Positions 13,790-22,508 of a stretch of 23,765 bases of DNA are shown here, piece by piece. Positions within the stretch are counted from its first letter, which is position 1; each line of letters opens with the position of its first letter. A program made the position numbers and the translations under genes. The notes under the pieces were generated by a model, which was not told the origin of the DNA, did no database searches, and worked only from the letters and a program-made list of their open reading frames with translations. Source of the stretch: an uncultured Prevotella sp. (lineage in GTDB: Bacteria; Bacteroidota; Bacteroidia; Bacteroidales; Bacteroidaceae); NCBI GenBank assembly GCA_900765465.1, contig CAAFRM010000262.1, positions 1 to 23,765 of the forward strand, written 5' to 3'.

Positions 13790-15001
13790 CTATTGTAATT
13801 GACGATGATAGAATCTCAAGGCTCCCAACTTTCTGATATCCTTTGCATACTTCGAGAACTTAGCGTGATCAGCAGGATGTGAAAGGAGGATAAATTCACG
13901 AAGCAGGATTTCAGGATGAAAACTGGTGAGTTCAAAATAGGGTTCTGTACTGGTATCCACCTCGTAAATCTGCGGATGGACAAAGCAATGAAGAGCCTTG
14001 TAGCCATCATACTCCTGAAGCAATTGGGCTCGGGTTAATGGCGCACCGCCGAAATACTTGAATGCCCAGACATCAATATCTTTTCCTTTCGAAAGAATCT
14101 GCTCCGGACTCATCGCAAGACTTCCACTGTGCAAATCGTCTTCAAAGACATAACGGGCATTGGCATCCTTTAACAAAATACCTATAGTACTCCGTCCTCC
14201 AGGAACATACCATACGCTTCCCGTTTTTCTTTCGGTCAACACCGACAGACCTTGCGGTAACTTCTTGGCAACAGCCTTCAGATGCTGATAATCCTGTTCT
14301 ATGCGCGTAAAGAGCGAGTCCGCATTCTTATCAAAAAGCATCCCATAAAACTTCATCCATTCAGCTCTTCCCAATGGCGAAGTCTCCATATAATCGGCAG
14401 CTTCAATCAGAGGAATATGAAGCTTATCCAGCTTACCATATCCTCCACTGTTCTCGAATGGAGAAACCAGGAGAGCCTCCGGCTTCAAGGAGATGATCCG
14501 TTCAATATCCGGTTGCATACTGGAACCACAATCCACCACTCTCTTCCTGATATCTGGGATATTGATATAATTCATATCACATACGCCACTGATGGCATTC
14601 TTGCAGCCCAGTTCATACATCAGCTGACAATGAGGTCCCGTGAAGACCACGCTACTCGTTACCGGTGTGCGGACTGTATCTGTAGCGCATCTGGCTGCAG
14701 AAGCACGTCGCAGAGCAAGCCGTGCTACTGTTTCATTTCCCTCCTTCCCTTTAGGCACCAGAATGTAGCGATGCAGAAGAGTTCCCTCTTTCCAGGGATT
14801 GGCAAGAATCACCTCAGTATATTCTTCTCCGTGCTTCACCATCGTGAGATGCTGCGCATATTTTAACGGGATGGTATCCCCTGCATCCACATCATTTCCT
14901 GTCTGAGTCTTACTCATCTGACAGGATGCAAAAAGAGAAGCTAGCCCCAAGAACAAAGCTGACTTAAAAAAACTATAATTGATAAATATCTGTTTCATCA
15001 T
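13790..15001 (-). CDS. ABC transporter substrate-binding lipoprotein (FecB/BtuF-like)
   Basis: 403 residues starting Met-Met-Lys; either Met could be the start. A lipoprotein signal ends Leu-Phe-Ala-Ser-Cys27, so the mature protein is anchored by a lipidated Cys after export. The core (~115-395) is a class III periplasmic-binding fold of the PF01497 type: SVVFTGPHCQLMYELG, then ISGVCDMNYINIPDIRKRVVDCG and PDIERIISLKPEALLVSP, which corresponds to the usual 'position of the bound siderophore or vitamin' lobe, and a second lobe with SVWYVPGGRSTIGILLKDANA. It delivers its ligand to the permease encoded 5 nt downstream. A residue stretch before the core (~30-110) is longer than in E. coli BtuF. 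No TonB-dependent receptor gene adjoins it. Confidence 0.9.
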   Translation of the reverse strand: MMKQIFINYSFFKSALFLGLASLFASCQMSKTQTGNDVDAGDTIPLKYAQHLTMVKHGEEYTEVILANPWKEGTLLHRYILVPKGKEGNETVARLALRRASAARCATDTVRTPVTSSVVFTGPHCQLMYELGCKNAISGVCDMNYINIPDIRKRVVDCGSSMQPDIERIISLKPEALLVSPFENSGGYGKLDKLHIPLIEAADYMETSPLGRAEWMKFYGMLFDKNADSLFTRIEQDYQHLKAVAKKLPQGLSVLTERKTGSVWYVPGGRSTIGILLKDANARYVFEDDLHSGSLAMSPEQILSKGKDIDVWAFKYFGGAPLTRAQLLQEYDGYKALHCFVHPQIYEVDTSTEPYFELTSFHPEILLREFILLSHPADHAKFSKYAKDIRKLGALRFYHRQLQ

Positions 15002-15026
15002 TAAACGTAATTACATAATCTGTCTG

Positions 15027-15058
15027 CAAAAGTACAAAGAAAAAATAAGGCAGACAAG
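15027..15058 (-). promoter_or_regulatory. Probable promoter for the substrate-binding protein operon
   Basis: On the minus strand CTTG (15055-15058) precedes TACTTTTG (15027-15034) by 20 nt, one base off the Bacteroidetes -33/-7 consensus. The start codon is 26 nt beyond the -7 element. It sits immediately after the terminator of the upstream TPR gene. The short 15002-15143 spacer leaves no room for a cobalamin riboswitch. Confidence 0.65.
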
Positions 15059-15074
15059 TTTTCTGCAAAAAAAA

Positions 15075-15110
15075 TGCTCCGGGAAAAGTCTTGGAACCTT
15101 TCCCGGAGCA
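15075..15110 (-). terminator. Intrinsic terminator of the TPR gene
   Basis: A perfect 12-bp stem (15075-15086 with 15099-15110; TGCTCCGGGAAA on one arm) closes a 12-nt loop and, on the minus strand, is followed at once by eight T (15067-15074). It lies 34 nt after the TPR gene stop. Confidence 0.93.
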
Positions 15111-15143
15111 ATAATTATTATTTCTAAAAGAGTTCAGGCAATA

Positions 15144-16352
15144 TTACTTGCTCTCTGCCTCAGCCTTCTTGGTCTCAGCTGCTGTTGGACCATAGTAGCC
15201 ATAGTAAGCCTGGTAGCGAGTGTAACCCCAATTAGCCTGAGCCTTCTCTGGGTCGAGCTCCTTAGCCTTGTCGAGAACCTTGATAGCCTCCTGGTAAACC
15301 ACCTTGCGACCGTTAGGGTCCTGCAAGTTACCAGCCTTGCTGTTGTAGCAAGCACCGAGGTAAACCAAAACTACAACATTGTCTGGCTTTGCGTCAAGAG
15401 CCTGCTTGAGGCAGCTGATAGCCTTGTCTGCATCATTCTTCTGGATATACATCATACCCTTGTTAGCAAGAGCAACGAAGTTCTTTGGATCCCTAGCGAT
15501 AGCGCCATCCAAAAGCTCCATCTGCTCCTTCTCCATCTTCAAAGAAGAATACATAGAGTTCAAGCCGTCAAGAATAACCTCGTTGGTCTGATCCTTATCG
15601 AAGAGAGCCTTCAGCTTGTCAACATAAGCCAAAGAATCAGCCTTAGTCTTCAAACCATCCTTCATTACATAGAGCTTGAGGTTGAGAGCATCCTTAGCCT
15701 CCTTCTCGCTTGTCATAGCAATGTCGCAATACTTCTCACAACGAGCAACATCCTTAGCCTGATAAGCATAACGAGCAGCGAAGAGAGCTACCTGACCGAT
15801 ATAATCCTTCTCAGCATCCTTCTGCTTAGCATCAATGCCAGCGAAGAGAGGATCAGAATCAGTATCGAGGAATGCACCCCAGTACTTCAATACCTCATCA
15901 GCCTTATTGTTCTGAGCAGCAGTCTGACCTGCGTTTACGAGCTGCTGACGAGCACCCCAAACACGTGATGCATTGCCATTGAACTTAGGAGCCACCTTAC
16001 CCTTAGCGTTAGGAAGCTGATCGTACTTATAGCACTCAATAGCATTCATCAATGCATTGTAAGCACCCTCGTTCATAGCATTCTCATCCACTGGATCATT
16101 CTTCTTCATGATCTGATTGGTCTGCTGGATGCTCTGCTGGTCGTTGAAAGCCTTCATTCCGAGATCAACAAGCTTGTTGTAAGCCTTTGCCTTCTCAGCA
16201 TCGTTAGCCAACTGACCCAAATTCTGCTTAACCAAAGCCTCAGCCTCAGCATAAGTCTTAGCCTTCAGCACTGCCTTGAGGGCATCGCTGTCTCCTGCGA
16301 ATGCTGATGTGGTACCTAGTACCATCATTGCAGCAACGATTAACTTTTTCAT
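15144..16352 (-). CDS. Exported tetratricopeptide-repeat protein
   Basis: 402 residues. A standard signal peptide (residues 1-19, Lys-Lys then hydrophobic, ending Ala-Phe-Ala before Gly20) without a lipobox predicts a periplasmic or secreted soluble protein. The rest is alpha-helical and Lys/Ala/Glu-rich; TPR units are clearest at ~290-325 (FVALANKGMMYIQKNDADKA and on to LDAKPDN) and the following VVLVYLGACYN helix. The C-terminal tail is Tyr-rich (YQAYYGYYG) and ends in a Lys/Glu-rich stretch. I do not recognise a specific function; TPR proteins are scaffolds. It starts 77 nt after gyrA on the same strand, with a hairpin between, and no TAnnTTTG element is evident in that gap, so it may be transcribed partly by read-through from gyrA. 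Codon use is strongly biased and uniform, which suggests high expression. Confidence 0.85.
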   Translation of the reverse strand: MKKLIVAAMMVLGTTSAFAGDSDALKAVLKAKTYAEAEALVKQNLGQLANDAEKAKAYNKLVDLGMKAFNDQQSIQQTNQIMKKNDPVDENAMNEGAYNALMNAIECYKYDQLPNAKGKVAPKFNGNASRVWGARQQLVNAGQTAAQNNKADEVLKYWGAFLDTDSDPLFAGIDAKQKDAEKDYIGQVALFAARYAYQAKDVARCEKYCDIAMTSEKEAKDALNLKLYVMKDGLKTKADSLAYVDKLKALFDKDQTNEVILDGLNSMYSSLKMEKEQMELLDGAIARDPKNFVALANKGMMYIQKNDADKAISCLKQALDAKPDNVVVLVYLGACYNSKAGNLQDPNGRKVVYQEAIKVLDKAKELDPEKAQANWGYTRYQAYYGYYGPTAAETKKAEAESK

Positions 16353-16414
16353 TTTGTTTAAAGTTTAAAAAGTTGAAATTTATAATTCTTTACGCGTCTT
16401 CAATATAATGTGAA

Positions 16415-16448
16415 CGAGCGTTCAGGATGTTACTCCTGAACGTTCTCG
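16415..16448 (-). terminator. Hairpin spanning the gyrA stop codon
   Basis: CGAG-CGTTCAGGA (16415-16427) pairs with TCCTGAACG-TT-CTCG (16434-16448): 13 pairs with a two-base bulge and a six-base loop that contains the gyrA TAA. Only a weak U-rich tail follows on the minus strand, so it may be a leaky terminator or an mRNA-processing or stabilising structure between gyrA and the TPR gene. Confidence 0.45.
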
Positions 16449-19042
16449 TCTTCTTGATTCTCTAACTCAGTTTCAGCCTCGACTACTTCTTCTGCTGTCT
16501 TGGCACCCACTGTGTCATTCTCAATCTCCTCGCTCTTCTTGGCCCAGGCAGAACGGCTTTCCTCCTCTACCGAAGCTTCGAGCTCTGAACTCATCACCTT
16601 ACATACGCTGGCGATGACATCATTCTTCTTAGCCAGATTGATGAGGCGAACACCCTGAGTTGCACGACCCATCACGCGGCAGTCTGCCACTGCAAGACGA
16701 ATCACGATACCACTCTGGTTGATGATCATCAGGTCGTTTTCATCAGTAACGTTCTTGATAGCAACCAGACGACCGGTCTTTTCGGTGATGTTGAGTGTCT
16801 TCACACCCTTACCACCACGGTTGGTTACACGGTAATCAACTACGTCTGAACGCTTACCATAACCCTGCTCACTTACTACCATGACCGTCTCCTTCTCAGG
16901 ATCATTGACTACAATCATACCAATCAATGCATCATCACCCTCATCGAGACGCATACCACGAACACCGGTAGAAGTACGTCCCATAGTGCGGATCTGATTC
17001 TCATCGAAGCGAACGGCACGACCATTGCGGTTAGCAAGAATCAACTCATTATGGCCATTGGTCAAGCGAACATCTACCACCTCATCGCCTTCAACGATAT
17101 TGATGGCAATCACACCGTTGGCACGAGGACGAGAGTATGCTTCCAGACAGGTCTTCTTGACAGTACCATTCTTGGTAGCGAAGACTACATAGTGACTATT
17201 GATGAACTCAGCATCATTCAATCCCTTCAATCGGAGGAATGCGTTTACCTGATCATCGCTCTCAATGTTGAGGAGGTTCTGGATTGCACGACCCTTGGAA
17301 TTGCGGTCGCCCTCTGGAATCTCGTAACACTTCAACCAGTAGCAGCGGCCCTTCTTGGTGAAGAACAGCATAGTCTGGTGCATAGTTGCAGGATAGATAT
17401 ACTCGGTGAAGTCCTTATCACGAGTGCGGGCACCCTTGGCACCAACACCACCGCGAGCCTGCTCACGGAACTCTGACAATGGAGTACGCTTGATGTATCC
17501 GAGATGACTGACCGTGATAACTACTGGATCGTTTGGATAGAAGTCCTCTGGATTAAACTCGTGATCGTCTGGCTTGATCATAGTACGACGTGCATCGCCA
17601 TACTTCTCCTTCACCTCATTGAGTTCATCCTTCATCACCTTCTTGCAAAGTTCTGGATCGTTCAGGATTTGGTTCAAGTAGTCGATGGTCTTCATCAACT
17701 CATTGAATTCATTGTGCAACTGCTCCAGACGCAAGCCTGTCAACTGGCTGAGGCGCATATCAACGATAGCCTTACTCTGCAGTTCGTCGAGTTCAAAACG
17801 CTTCTCCAAGTTGCGCTGAGCATCAGAAGGAGTCTTGCTGGCACGGATGATATGAACCACCTCATCAATATTGTCGCAGGCAATAATCAATCCTTCGAGG
17901 ATATGAGCACGCTCCTGTGCCTTCTTCAGTTCAAACTGAGTACGGCGGATTGTAACATCATGACGGTGATCAACGAAGTACTTCACGCATTCCTTCAAAC
18001 TCAGGAGACGTGGACGACCATTAACAAGAGCGATGCAATTAACTGAGAATGAACTCTGAAGAGCTGTCAGCTTGAAGAGTTTGTTCAAGAGAACATTAGC
18101 ATTCGCATCACGCTTTACATCAACCACGATACGCATACCCTGGCGGCCAGACTCATCGTTGACATTGGCAATACCATCAACTCTGCCTTCCTTGGCAAGA
18201 TCAGCAATAGCCATCACGAGCTGCTCCTTGTTGACACCATAAGGAATCTCTGTGATGACAATCTTATCGTGATTTTCGCCAGTCTCGATCTCAGCAGTAG
18301 CACGTACCACGATTCTACCCTTACCGGTCTCGTAGGCATCCTTCACACCCTGGATACCATAGATGGTAGCACCAGTAGGAAAATCAGGAGCAGGGATATA
18401 CTGCATCAAGCCATCTGTATCAATATCATTATTGTCGATGTAAGCACAGCAGCCATCAATTACTTCACCCAGGTTGTGGGTAGGAATATTGGTAGCCATA
18501 CCTACAGCAATACCGTTACCGCCATTTACCAGCAGATTAGGAATCTTGGTAGGCATTACGGAAGGTTCCTGGAGTGTGTCGTCGAAGTTGTTCATCATAT
18601 CAACGGTCTCCTTGTCAAGGTCGTCCATGATGTGCTCACCCATCTTGGAGAGTCGGCACTCTGTATAACGCATCGCAGCAGGAGAGTCACCGTCCACAGA
18701 ACCGAAGTTACCCTGTCCATCAATCAAAGTGTAACGCATGTTCCACTCCTGACCCATACGAACCAAGGCACCATACACAGAAGAGTCACCATGTGGGTGG
18801 TACTTACCAAGTACCTCACCTACTACGCGGGCACACTTCTTGTAAGGTTTGTCACTGGTGTTTCCAATACCCAGCATACCATAGAGAATACGGCGGTGCA
18901 CAGGCTTGAAACCATCGCGTACATCAGGGAGGGCACGAGCCACAATCACTGACATCGAATAGTCGATGTAGCTAGACTTCATCTCCTCCTCAATGTTTAT
19001 TTTCATGATTCTATCATGATCCATTGTCTGATTTTCGTCCAT
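16430..19042 (-). CDS. gyrA: DNA gyrase subunit A
   Basis: 870 residues. GyrA cleaves and rejoins DNA for ATP-driven negative supercoiling with GyrB (not in this window). The winged-helix breakage domain has the catalytic pair R125-Y126 in AAMRYTECRLSKM. The quinolone-determining region is HPHGDSSVYGALVRM: Ser87 corresponds to E. coli Ser83, and Gly91 occupies the E. coli Asp87 position. The coiled tower (~360-470) is followed by a six-bladed beta-pinwheel (~505-810) with a GyrA box of the form QARGGVGAKG (528-537), so this is gyrase rather than topoisomerase IV. A roughly 50-residue acidic tail (~820-870) ends the protein. ATG at 19042 gives MDENQT; Met7 and Met13 are possible later starts. 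It is divergent from the Clp gene and shares a 354-nt upstream region with it. Confidence 0.97.
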   Translation of the reverse strand: MDENQTMDHDRIMKINIEEEMKSSYIDYSMSVIVARALPDVRDGFKPVHRRILYGMLGIGNTSDKPYKKCARVVGEVLGKYHPHGDSSVYGALVRMGQEWNMRYTLIDGQGNFGSVDGDSPAAMRYTECRLSKMGEHIMDDLDKETVDMMNNFDDTLQEPSVMPTKIPNLLVNGGNGIAVGMATNIPTHNLGEVIDGCCAYIDNNDIDTDGLMQYIPAPDFPTGATIYGIQGVKDAYETGKGRIVVRATAEIETGENHDKIVITEIPYGVNKEQLVMAIADLAKEGRVDGIANVNDESGRQGMRIVVDVKRDANANVLLNKLFKLTALQSSFSVNCIALVNGRPRLLSLKECVKYFVDHRHDVTIRRTQFELKKAQERAHILEGLIIACDNIDEVVHIIRASKTPSDAQRNLEKRFELDELQSKAIVDMRLSQLTGLRLEQLHNEFNELMKTIDYLNQILNDPELCKKVMKDELNEVKEKYGDARRTMIKPDDHEFNPEDFYPNDPVVITVSHLGYIKRTPLSEFREQARGGVGAKGARTRDKDFTEYIYPATMHQTMLFFTKKGRCYWLKCYEIPEGDRNSKGRAIQNLLNIESDDQVNAFLRLKGLNDAEFINSHYVVFATKNGTVKKTCLEAYSRPRANGVIAINIVEGDEVVDVRLTNGHNELILANRNGRAVRFDENQIRTMGRTSTGVRGMRLDEGDDALIGMIVVNDPEKETVMVVSEQGYGKRSDVVDYRVTNRGGKGVKTLNITEKTGRLVAIKNVTDENDLMIINQSGIVIRLAVADCRVMGRATQGVRLINLAKKNDVIASVCKVMSSELEASVEEESRSAWAKKSEEIENDTVGAKTAEEVVEAETELENQEDENVQE

Positions 19043-19396
19043 ATTTAAATTTTAATTGTTTATACCTTATTATATATATACCTATTTACCTTCTATTTTC
19101 AGGCATTGACAGGTATTTGCCACCATCCAAGAGAGAAGCATCAGCGAAAGCTTCCAACCAACCTTGCAAAAATGGCTCGAAATTGCGTTTAAGGGCATTT
19201 TTTTGCGTTATAAGCCGTTTTAGCCTCTGCAAAATCACGACAAAGGTACAAAAATAAAATGAAATAAAAGGCACAGAATCGAAAAAAAACGATAATTTAG
19301 CATTAATTGTGTTTTAAATAAGTAAAAAAGTTGCCTAAACTCTTGTTTGTTACCAAAATAATGTGTACTTTTGCATTATAATTTAATGAGTAAGAC
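19043..19396. other. 354-nt intergenic region between divergent gyrA and Clp genes
   Basis: The 19250-19396 half is very AT-rich and holds the Clp promoter (19342-19373). For gyrA, on the minus strand, TACCTTTG (19241-19248) and TATTTTTG (19249-19256) fit the -7 motif but lack a good -33 TTTG; they would give a gyrA leader of about 190 nt. A 62-codon minus-strand open frame (19086-19274) covers part of the region; it has no recognisable motif and I treat it as leader sequence rather than a gene. Confidence 0.6.
19342..19373 (+). promoter_or_regulatory. Probable promoter for the Clp ATPase gene
   Basis: CTTG (19342-19345), a 20-nt spacer and TACTTTTG (19366-19373) are one base off the Bacteroidetes consensus. 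Transcription would start near 19380, leaving a leader of under 20 nt before the ATG at 19397. No recognisable CIRCE-like inverted repeat or other heat-shock operator was seen. Confidence 0.65.
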
Positions 19397-22231
19397 ATGC
19401 AAAATCCATTTCAACATATCAACGACGTACTCAACTACAGTGGCAGGGAAGCCTACCGTATGTTGGGAAATCAGGTGAACACAGAGCACCTGATGTTGGG
19501 AATCCTGCATTGTAACAACAAGCAGGTGAACGATATTTTTGAGCATTTTGGCATCAACACCGACGTACTCCGCTCCACGCTTTACGATTCGCAGGAACAG
19601 GCGATAGACAAAATCTCTGCTGAGGAAATTGCGGAAACAGAAGAAGGACGAGCCTTGAAGTACGACAAGGAGACCAGCGAAGTGATCAGCGAAGCCATTA
19701 TCGAAGCTCGTCTCTGTGAGGGAAAGGCTGCTTTGGTACAACCGGAGCACCTGCTGCTCGCCATCCTGAAGAAGGATGAGTGCGACCCTGCCAAACTGCT
19801 CATCACACAAGGTCTGACCTATAAGAAACTGTTCGACTATATCAATGGTATCAACCTGGACATTGACAACAAACTCAATAAGTTGAACCAAGAAGTAGAG
19901 AACTACAAGCGCAATCAGATTAACGGGGATTCAGAACAGGAAGCTGTAGATGAAAAACCGGAAACAGAGACTGCGCCAGAGCAGGAACAAGAATCTGCCG
20001 AAGGCGACATCAACATGATTGACCTGCGAGATAAGCAACAGCTTCCAGAAAATCAGGAAGAAGCCGATACAGCTACCCTTCCTGACGGTGCAGCTTCAGC
20101 CCAGGACAACCAGGGTGATCTGCTGGATCCAGAGGAGGAACCTCTTGACTTCAGTGAAAATCAAAATTCCAACAACGGAAAGCAGGATGGTAACAACGGC
20201 AAGCGTACACGCAATGTAGTGGGCGCCAAGCCAACCAAGTCGAATACTCCATTTCTGGACAAATTCAGCTACGATCTGACCAAGGCTGCCAAGGACGGAA
20301 GCCTGGATCCTGTAGTAGGAAGAGACAAGGAGATTACCCGTCTGATGGAGATTCTGGGAAGAAGAAAGAAAAACAACCCAGTATTAATAGGTGAACCTGG
20401 CGTGGGCAAAAGTGCCATCGTAGAAGGACTGGCACAGATGATAGCCAAGGGTGACCAGAGTTCCCTCTTCTTCAACAAGCGAGTATTGAGTCTCGATATG
20501 ACAGGCATTGTTGCCGGCACCAAATATAGAGGTCAGTTTGAGGAGCGCATCAAGGGTGTCATCAAGGAACTGGAGAAAAACCCGAACATCATCGTTTTCA
20601 TCGATGAAATCCACACTCTGATTGGTGCGGGTGGTGCTGAAGGAAGCATGGATGCTGCCAACATCATGAAACCAGCTCTGGCACGTGGCTTCATCCAGTG
20701 CATCGGAGCCACCACCCTCAACGAATATCGCAAGAGTATTGAAAAGGATGGTGCTTTGGAGCGTAGATTCCAAAAGATCATCGTAGAACCTACTACGGCA
20801 GAAGAGACACTGGAGATTCTGCATAACATCAAGGAGAAATACGAAGAGCATCATAATGTGAGCTACACAGACGAAGCACTGAAAGCATGCGTAAAGCTTG
20901 CAGACAGATACATGCACGACCGTTTCTTCCCAGATAAGGCCATTGATGTGATGGACGAGGCTGGCGCTCACATTCACATTAACAGTGCGACCGTCCCTGA
21001 CGAACTCATAGAGGCAGAAAAGAAACTCAATGCAACCATCGCCAAGAAACAGGCTGCCGTGGCAAGCCAGAACTTCGAGATGGCTGCGACATTGAGAGAC
21101 TACCAGACAAAGCAGGAACGCGACATTGAGATGATGCGCAAGCAATGGGAACATGGCGATCCGAACCACCGTGTCACCCTCGACGAAACGGAAATCGCCA
21201 AGGTAGTAAGCAACATGACAGGCATCCCTGTCCAGCAAATGGCAGAGAGTGAGAATATCCGTCTGAGAAATATGGGCAAGGTACTCAAGGAAAAAGTGAT
21301 TGCCCAGGACGCAGCCATCGACAAGGTTGTGAAATCCATCCAGCGCAACCGCATGGGATTGAAAGACCCTAACCACCCTATCGGCGTGTTTATGTTCCTA
21401 GGTCCTACCGGTGTCGGAAAGACCTACCTCGCCAAGAAACTGGCAGAAGAAATGTTCGGTTCGGCAGATGCACTCTTCAGAATCGATATGAGCGAGTATG
21501 CTGAAGGATTCAACACTTCACGACTCATCGGTTCGCCTCCAGGATATGTAGGCTACGATGAAGGAGGACAGTTGACAGAGAAAGTACGCCGCAAACCTTA
21601 CAGCATCGTTCTGCTGGATGAGATAGAGAAGGCAAACACCCAGGTGTTCAATCTTCTGCTGCAGGTAATGGATGAAGGAAGACTGACTGATGGAAACGGC
21701 CGCTTGATTGACTTCCGTAACACCATCATCATCATGACCTCCAACGCCGGCACCCGACAGCTCAAGGAATTCGGCAGAGGCGTTGGTTTCAATGCAGGCG
21801 GAATCGGCAGCAACGGGATGCCTATCGACGAAAAGGATAAGGAGTATGCTCGCAGCGTCATTCAGAAGCATCTGTCCAAGCAGTTTGCTCCGGAATTTCT
21901 CAACCGTCTCGATGAGATTATCACCTTCGACCAGCTCGATTTGCCTGCTATCACCAGCATCGTAGATCTGGAGTTGAAATCTCTCGTAAAGCGAATTGAG
22001 AATCTGGGCTATCATTTCCAGATGACCGACAAGGCAAAAGAATTTGTAGCCAGCAAGGGATACGATGTGCAGTTTGGTGCCCGCCCACTGAAGCGAGCTA
22101 TCCAAAACTACGTGGAAGACGGACTCTGCGAACTCTTGATGGAAGGCAACCTGAAGCCAGGATCCGTCATCAGCATCGGAAAGAATCCGAAGAAAGACGA
22201 ATTGACTTTCAAAAATATGATAAAAGATTAA
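19397..22231 (+). CDS. clpC: ClpC-like AAA+ unfoldase subunit of Clp protease
   Basis: 944 residues. An N-terminal Clp_N double repeat (~1-150) binds substrates or adaptors. AAA1: Walker A GEPGVGKS (332-339), Walker B IIVFIDEIH (398-406). The middle region (~535-580) is short and UVR-like (AAVASQNFEMAATLRD), as in ClpC rather than ClpB, whose M-domain is much longer. AAA2: Walker A GPTGVGKT (669-676), Walker B IVLLDEIE (737-744), sensor 2 GARPLKR (894-900). A VGF tripeptide (796-798) fits the loop that docks ClpP, so the protein likely feeds unfolded substrates to ClpP (not encoded here) in the cytoplasm. Between Clp_N and AAA1 is an unusually long linker (~165-285), rich in Glu, Gln, Asn and Asp, which explains the length against about 810 for typical ClpC. 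Calling it ClpA would also be defensible. Confidence 0.93.
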   Translation: MQNPFQHINDVLNYSGREAYRMLGNQVNTEHLMLGILHCNNKQVNDIFEHFGINTDVLRSTLYDSQEQAIDKISAEEIAETEEGRALKYDKETSEVISEAIIEARLCEGKAALVQPEHLLLAILKKDECDPAKLLITQGLTYKKLFDYINGINLDIDNKLNKLNQEVENYKRNQINGDSEQEAVDEKPETETAPEQEQESAEGDINMIDLRDKQQLPENQEEADTATLPDGAASAQDNQGDLLDPEEEPLDFSENQNSNNGKQDGNNGKRTRNVVGAKPTKSNTPFLDKFSYDLTKAAKDGSLDPVVGRDKEITRLMEILGRRKKNNPVLIGEPGVGKSAIVEGLAQMIAKGDQSSLFFNKRVLSLDMTGIVAGTKYRGQFEERIKGVIKELEKNPNIIVFIDEIHTLIGAGGAEGSMDAANIMKPALARGFIQCIGATTLNEYRKSIEKDGALERRFQKIIVEPTTAEETLEILHNIKEKYEEHHNVSYTDEALKACVKLADRYMHDRFFPDKAIDVMDEAGAHIHINSATVPDELIEAEKKLNATIAKKQAAVASQNFEMAATLRDYQTKQERDIEMMRKQWEHGDPNHRVTLDETEIAKVVSNMTGIPVQQMAESENIRLRNMGKVLKEKVIAQDAAIDKVVKSIQRNRMGLKDPNHPIGVFMFLGPTGVGKTYLAKKLAEEMFGSADALFRIDMSEYAEGFNTSRLIGSPPGYVGYDEGGQLTEKVRRKPYSIVLLDEIEKANTQVFNLLLQVMDEGRLTDGNGRLIDFRNTIIIMTSNAGTRQLKEFGRGVGFNAGGIGSNGMPIDEKDKEYARSVIQKHLSKQFAPEFLNRLDEIITFDQLDLPAITSIVDLELKSLVKRIENLGYHFQMTDKAKEFVASKGYDVQFGARPLKRAIQNYVEDGLCELLMEGNLKPGSVISIGKNPKKDELTFKNMIKD

Positions 22232-22255
22232 TTTGGTATATAAAATCTTACATCG

Positions 22256-22292
22256 GGGAGTTTGCCTGTGAAGGTAGGCTCCCTCCCATTTT
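22256..22292 (+). terminator. Probable terminator after the Clp gene
   Basis: GGGA (22256-22259) with TCCC (22280-22283), and GCCT (22264-22267) with AGGC (22276-22279), form an interrupted hairpin with a four-base bulge, followed by CTCCCATTTTGTT. It lies 25 nt after the stop codon. The stem is short and irregular, hence moderate confidence. Confidence 0.5.
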
Positions 22293-22332
22293 GTTAATGA
22301 TGGTTAACGCAAAGAAAACTCTTCACAAATTA

Positions 22333-22364
22333 TTTTCTCAATTAGAAAATTTTAGTTACCTTTG
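22333..22364 (+). promoter_or_regulatory. Probable promoter of the tRNA pair
   Basis: TACCTTTG (22357-22364) matches the -7 motif and TTTT (22333-22336) sits 20 nt upstream in place of TTTG. The first tRNA begins 20 nt after the -7 element, as expected for a short tRNA leader. Confidence 0.6.
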
Positions 22365-22383
22365 CATTCACGTAAAGAGAAAA

Positions 22384-22456
<73 letters not shown>

Positions 22457-22508
22457 CTCTTTCTTCAGCAAGCCGTGCTTGCATCTCCTTCCAAAGTTTT
22501 ATTTGTCT

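Noticed and set aside
12744..15001. A heme- or B12-specific label for the importer.
   Set aside because: FecCD/BtuF-type sequences do not reveal the cargo without receptor, ATPase or regulatory context.
15002..15143. Cobalamin riboswitch or Fur box before the substrate-binding protein gene.
   Set aside because: The space from the predicted transcription start to the ATG is about 20 nt and no B12-box-like or Fur-like inverted repeat is visible.
14979..15968. Plus-strand open frame (329 codons) opposite the TPR gene.
   Set aside because: Leu/Ser/Ile-rich shadow of a strongly codon-biased gene with a clean signal peptide on the other strand.
19086..19274. Minus-strand 62-codon open frame upstream of gyrA.
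   Set aside because: No recognised motif, partly upstream of the probable gyrA -7 elements; treated as leader sequence. Conservation across strains would reopen the question.
20384..21376. Minus-strand open frame (330 codons) inside the Clp ATPase gene.
   Set aside because: Antisense to both conserved AAA+ domains; no recognisable motif of its own.
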